Source: a virus. Taken from it: a DNA stretch of 23,468 nt. Below the pieces are notes generated by a model. The model was not told the origin of the DNA. It saw only the letters and a list, made by a program, of their open reading frames with translations, and searched no databases. Within the stretch, counting starts at the first letter, position 1. Each line of letters opens with the position of its first letter. Shown here piece by piece: positions 22,739-23,468 of the stretch. The translations under genes and the position numbers were made by a program. The stretch spans positions 1 through 23,468 of the IMG/VR virus record IMGVR_UViG_3300020147_000026; one strand, given 5' to 3'.

Positions 22739-22746
22739 TATTTATA
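22739..22746 (-). promoter_or_regulatory. late promoter of gp19
   Basis: Exact TATAAATA box on the minus strand, 20 bases before the GTG start of gp19, directly after the sheath gene stop. Confidence 0.85.
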
Positions 22747-23468
22747 TTAAGCGCCAACTTCCTCGAACGAAATTCCTGTTCGAGTTGCGATGAAATTCAA
22801 GTAGATATAGTTGATGCTTCTTGCTGGCTTAAGGTAGATATCAGCAACAAATTCATTTCTGTCTATAACTTCACCAGTGTTGTTTCTTTCGTCACAAACA
22901 ACTCTGAAGTCTGTCAGACCTCTTCTACCTTGAACATCTCTCAAGAATGGTTCTACTAGGTTCTTGAATTGAGCTCTTGTGAATGTATCATTGAATTCAA
23001 ACAGTTGGTACTTAGCAGCAGTAGCAATTGCTTTTTCTAGAACAATAAACAATCTACGAACGTTAATTCTGTCGAAAGCAGATGGTTTAGCAAGAAGAGT
23101 CTTGTCACCAAATAGAACTACACCCTGGCCAGGGAAGTTAACAACTGGGTTAACACCAGCTTGGTATAGGTTATCTCTTTCTGTTTTGCCTGGATTGAAT
23201 GCTAGCTTAACAACATTCTTGATTTGACCTCTGTTCAAACCGGCTGGTGAGAACCATGGATCGTTTGTGAAGTCAGTTCTAGCTGCAAGACCAGCAATAT
23301 CACCATTTAATGGAACATAACGGTAAACGTCATTGTAACGGTCATATTGGTACTTGAAACCTGAGTCTAAGAAACCATATGAGCTAGATACGTTCATTGC
23401 TGTTCTATATGCTTTAATAGCATCAACACCATCTGAACCATAACCAATAATTGGGTCGCCGGATGTTG
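22747..23468 (-). CDS. 18: tail sheath protein gp18, C-terminal part
   Basis: The gene runs off the right edge; about 240 C-terminal residues are visible (T4 gp18 has 659). The frame is open across the whole edge, so the ATG at 23397 is internal. Typical segments are GVVLFGDKTLLAKPSAFDRINVRRLFIVLEKAI, which sits in pieces over residues 93-125 of the part from that ATG, then FEFND, VEPFLRDVQGRRGL and the C-terminal FIATRTGISFEEVGA. The C-terminal domain makes the contacts that hold the contractile sheath together. Confidence 0.96.
   Translation of the reverse strand, partial: TSGDPIIGYGSDGVDAIKAYRTAMNVSSSYGFLDSGFKYQYDRYNDVYRYVPLNGDIAGLAARTDFTNDPWFSPAGLNRGQIKNVVKLAFNPGKTERDNLYQAGVNPVVNFPGQGVVLFGDKTLLAKPSAFDRINVRRLFIVLEKAIATAAKYQLFEFNDTFTRAQFKNLVEPFLRDVQGRRGLTDFRVVCDERNNTGEVIDRNEFVADIYLKPARSINYIYLNFIATRTGISFEEVGA

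Overview
The window is a piece of a strictly lytic, T4-like contractile-tailed phage genome. It is AT-rich, and almost every gene lies on the minus strand, so gene order reads from right to left. The evidence is a syntenic run of T4-type core genes: sheath gp18, tube gp19, portal gp20, gp67-like core proteins, protease gp21, scaffold gp22, capsid gp23, a tube-fold protein in the gp3 position, uvsY, uvsW, late sigma factor gp55, gp47, gp46, clamp gp45, loader gp44/gp62 and regA. No host gene identifies the bacterium. A PqqA peptide gene suggests a host that makes the cofactor PQQ; a methylotroph or other PQQ-using proteobacterium is one guess, not a conclusion.

Layout from the right. 23468-15824 is the virion block, with late promoters (TATAAATA type) before gp19, gp22 and gp23 and a strong UUCG terminator after gp23. 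15778-15485 is one plus-strand gene with its own early-type promoter. 15407-8856 holds the tube-like protein and the recombination, late-transcription and repair genes. 8810-5304 holds two accessory genes with their own early promoters: a metallopeptidase-like plus VWA protein and a MoxR-type AAA+ ATPase. The ATPase gene ends in a textbook -1 frameshift signal leading into an otherwise start-less 83-codon extension. 5287-2863 is the clamp, clamp loader and regA operon.

The left 2.8 kb is the unusual part. After regA comes a complete 23-residue pqqA gene with a perfect ribosome binding site and a terminator. Next is a 43-codon ORF whose stop codon lies inside one arm of a three-part mutually exclusive hairpin set ending in a terminator. 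Then come three tandem early-type promoters at a 75-76 bp period. They fire into about 1.86 kb with no credible ORF but dense RNA structure on the minus strand: a 13-bp domain-closing helix, a 16-bp hairpin, several GNRA tetraloops, a UUCG loop, a T-loop hairpin ending in CCA, and a tRNA-Lys-like fold clamped by an outer 7-bp helix. A normal tRNA-Tyr and a small CxxC protein gene follow. The size, tRNA association and phage setting recall the giant ornate phage RNAs (GOLLD, ROOL), but I cannot assign it to either family from the sequence alone.

The inferred logic is that early promoters drive the giant RNA and the accessory ATPase modules, replication and recombination genes load the sliding clamp, and gp55 with the clamp switches on the TATAAATA promoters of the virion genes.
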